Shown in pieces: positions 5,438-5,927 of a stretch of 5,927 nt of DNA. The translations under genes were made by a program, and so were the position numbers. Where the stretch lies: contig JAJQCI010000112.1 in NCBI GenBank assembly GCA_021202835.1, positions 599 through 6,525 on the forward strand, written 5' to 3'. Under the pieces are notes generated by a model, which was given only the letters and a program-made list of their open reading frames with translations, was not told where the DNA came from and made no database searches. Source of the DNA: Clostridiales bacterium. Lineage in GTDB: Bacteria; Bacillota; Clostridia; Lachnospirales; CAG-274. How positions within the stretch are numbered: the stretch's first letter is position 1; every line of letters begins with the position of its first letter.

Positions 5438-5476
5438 ACAGGAGCAGATGTGTGCATAAACTAGGTCTGCTCCTGT
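5438..5476 (+). terminator. Terminator after the relaxase gene
   Basis: ACAGGAGCAGA (5438-5448) and TCTGCTCCTGT (5466-5476) form a perfect 11-bp stem with a 17-nt loop, 19 nt after the relaxase stop codon. The following TTATTTGT is T-rich but not a clean T-run. It is probably the intrinsic terminator of the operon. The large loop is slightly unusual. Confidence 0.65.
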
Positions 5477-5603
5477 TATTTGTGAGAGAGCGCTACAATA
5501 TCCGGCAAACATTTTTTGTAGTTTAATAATTTTACTAGTTGTTTTAATTTGCATAAATTTTTTACTAAAAGCACACTCACACTCAATTGGATTACTTATG
5601 ATA

Positions 5604-5927
5604 TTAATCTTCTACCATTTTTCTATTACATCTTCTAATAGAATTAGGCAGCATTACATCTATTTCTTTTTCAGAAAAAGTTTGTTCTTCCTCTGTTTTT
5701 AATGCTTTTTGAGCAGCTCGATAGCTTTTTGCATCTGTTCGGGGTGAATTTACATATGCTGTTGCTGTTCTTTCTTGTAATTCATCACGCTTATTTCTTA
5801 TCTCTTTAGCTTCCAACATTTCAAAATCTGTTAGCAATGACACATATTCCTCTCGTATTTTCCACAATATGTCAGAAGTTTTTTTGTGCTCTTGGGCTAA
5901 TGCCGAAGGATTAGAGTTCTTTATATA
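5604..5927 (-). CDS. SLATT-family protein, C-terminal part (cut by the window edge)
   Basis: The frame is open from the right edge to the TAA at 5604-5606, giving 107 residues without a beginning. A TTG at 5865-5867 is not a real start because coding continues upstream (AQEHKKTSDILWKIREEYVS region). The sequence matches the cytoplasmic C-terminal region of SLATT proteins: HKKxSDxLWxIREEYVSLLTDF, a charged helix (EAKEIRNKRDELQERT), then YVNSPRTDAKSYRAAQKAL and TFSEKEIDVMLPNSIRR. SLATT proteins have two membrane helices, which would be upstream and outside the window. They are thought to act as pore-like effectors in defence systems using nucleotide second messengers or reverse transcriptases. 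The gene converges on the relaxase operon. Family call is from motif recall, probably SLATT_5-like; the exact subfamily is uncertain. Confidence 0.72.
   Translation of the reverse strand, partial: YIKNSNPSALAQEHKKTSDILWKIREEYVSLLTDFEMLEAKEIRNKRDELQERTATAYVNSPRTDAKSYRAAQKALKTEEEQTFSEKEIDVMLPNSIRRCNRKMVED

Noticed and set aside
5493..5521. CTACAA/TTGTAG inverted repeat as terminator of the SLATT gene
   Set aside because: Only six pairs, a 17-nt loop and no T-run on the minus strand.
5369..5554. Minus-strand 61-codon frame over the relaxase end and terminator
   Set aside because: It runs through the terminator hairpin, has no convincing start signals and resembles no family.
5530..5567. Direct repeat TTTTACTA (5530-5537, 5560-5567) and the Tn916-target-like T6-N-A4 stretch as a right att site
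   Set aside because: The stretch is very AT-rich, no matching copy was found in 1-240, and partial similarity of 5521-5535 to 133-150 is gapped; not enough to place an element end.
1..5927. CRISPR arrays, tRNA, rRNA or insertion sequences
   Set aside because: No regularly spaced repeats, no cloverleaf-like or rRNA-like sequence, and no transposase were seen on either strand.

Overview
The window looks like part of an integrated, mobilizable genetic element (IME type) in a low-GC, Gram-positive anaerobe, most likely a gut Clostridia member. The host call is inference. It rests on AT-rich DNA, near-perfect AAGGAGG ribosome-binding sites, sigma-A type promoters (TTGACA-17-TATACT), and a gene set (XRE regulator, small excisionase-like HTH protein, tyrosine integrase, MobC-like protein, RepA-like ATPase, MobV-type relaxase) that is familiar from such elements.

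Layout. Positions 1-239 carry no convincing gene, but hold a cluster of TTGTCA-type repeats and a 10-bp inverted repeat just after the regulator stop codon. An XRE-family regulator (240-794) lies on the minus strand. A 172-bp divergent control region (795-966) contains one strong promoter in each direction and several palindromes that look like operators. Four tightly packed plus-strand genes follow: an excisionase-like HTH protein (967-1167), a tyrosine integrase (1167-2288), a MobC-like ribbon-helix-helix protein (2269-2622) and a RepA-like RecA-fold ATPase (2612-3685). Each overlaps its neighbour by 1, 20 or 11 nt and each has its own AAGGAGG site. A hairpin-rich stretch (3672-3882) then separates the ATPase from a MobV/Pre-type relaxase (3907-5418, probably starting earlier at a non-standard ATT at 3883). 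It is the best candidate for oriT. A strong hairpin at 5438-5476 ends the block. From the right edge, on the minus strand, comes the C-terminal part of a SLATT-family protein (5604-5927, incomplete), a type known as a membrane effector of nucleotide-signalled anti-phage systems.

How the parts fit (inference): the XRE protein would repress the divergent promoters. When they open, Xis-like protein and integrase excise the element. MobC, the relaxase and perhaps the RepA-like ATPase then process the circular form at oriT for transfer. No coupling protein or type IV secretion gene is visible, so transfer would depend on a helper conjugative element. Element ends cannot be placed with certainty. 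The left end is most likely in or before the repeat-rich first 240 bp. Whether the SLATT gene is cargo or flanking chromosome cannot be decided from this window.
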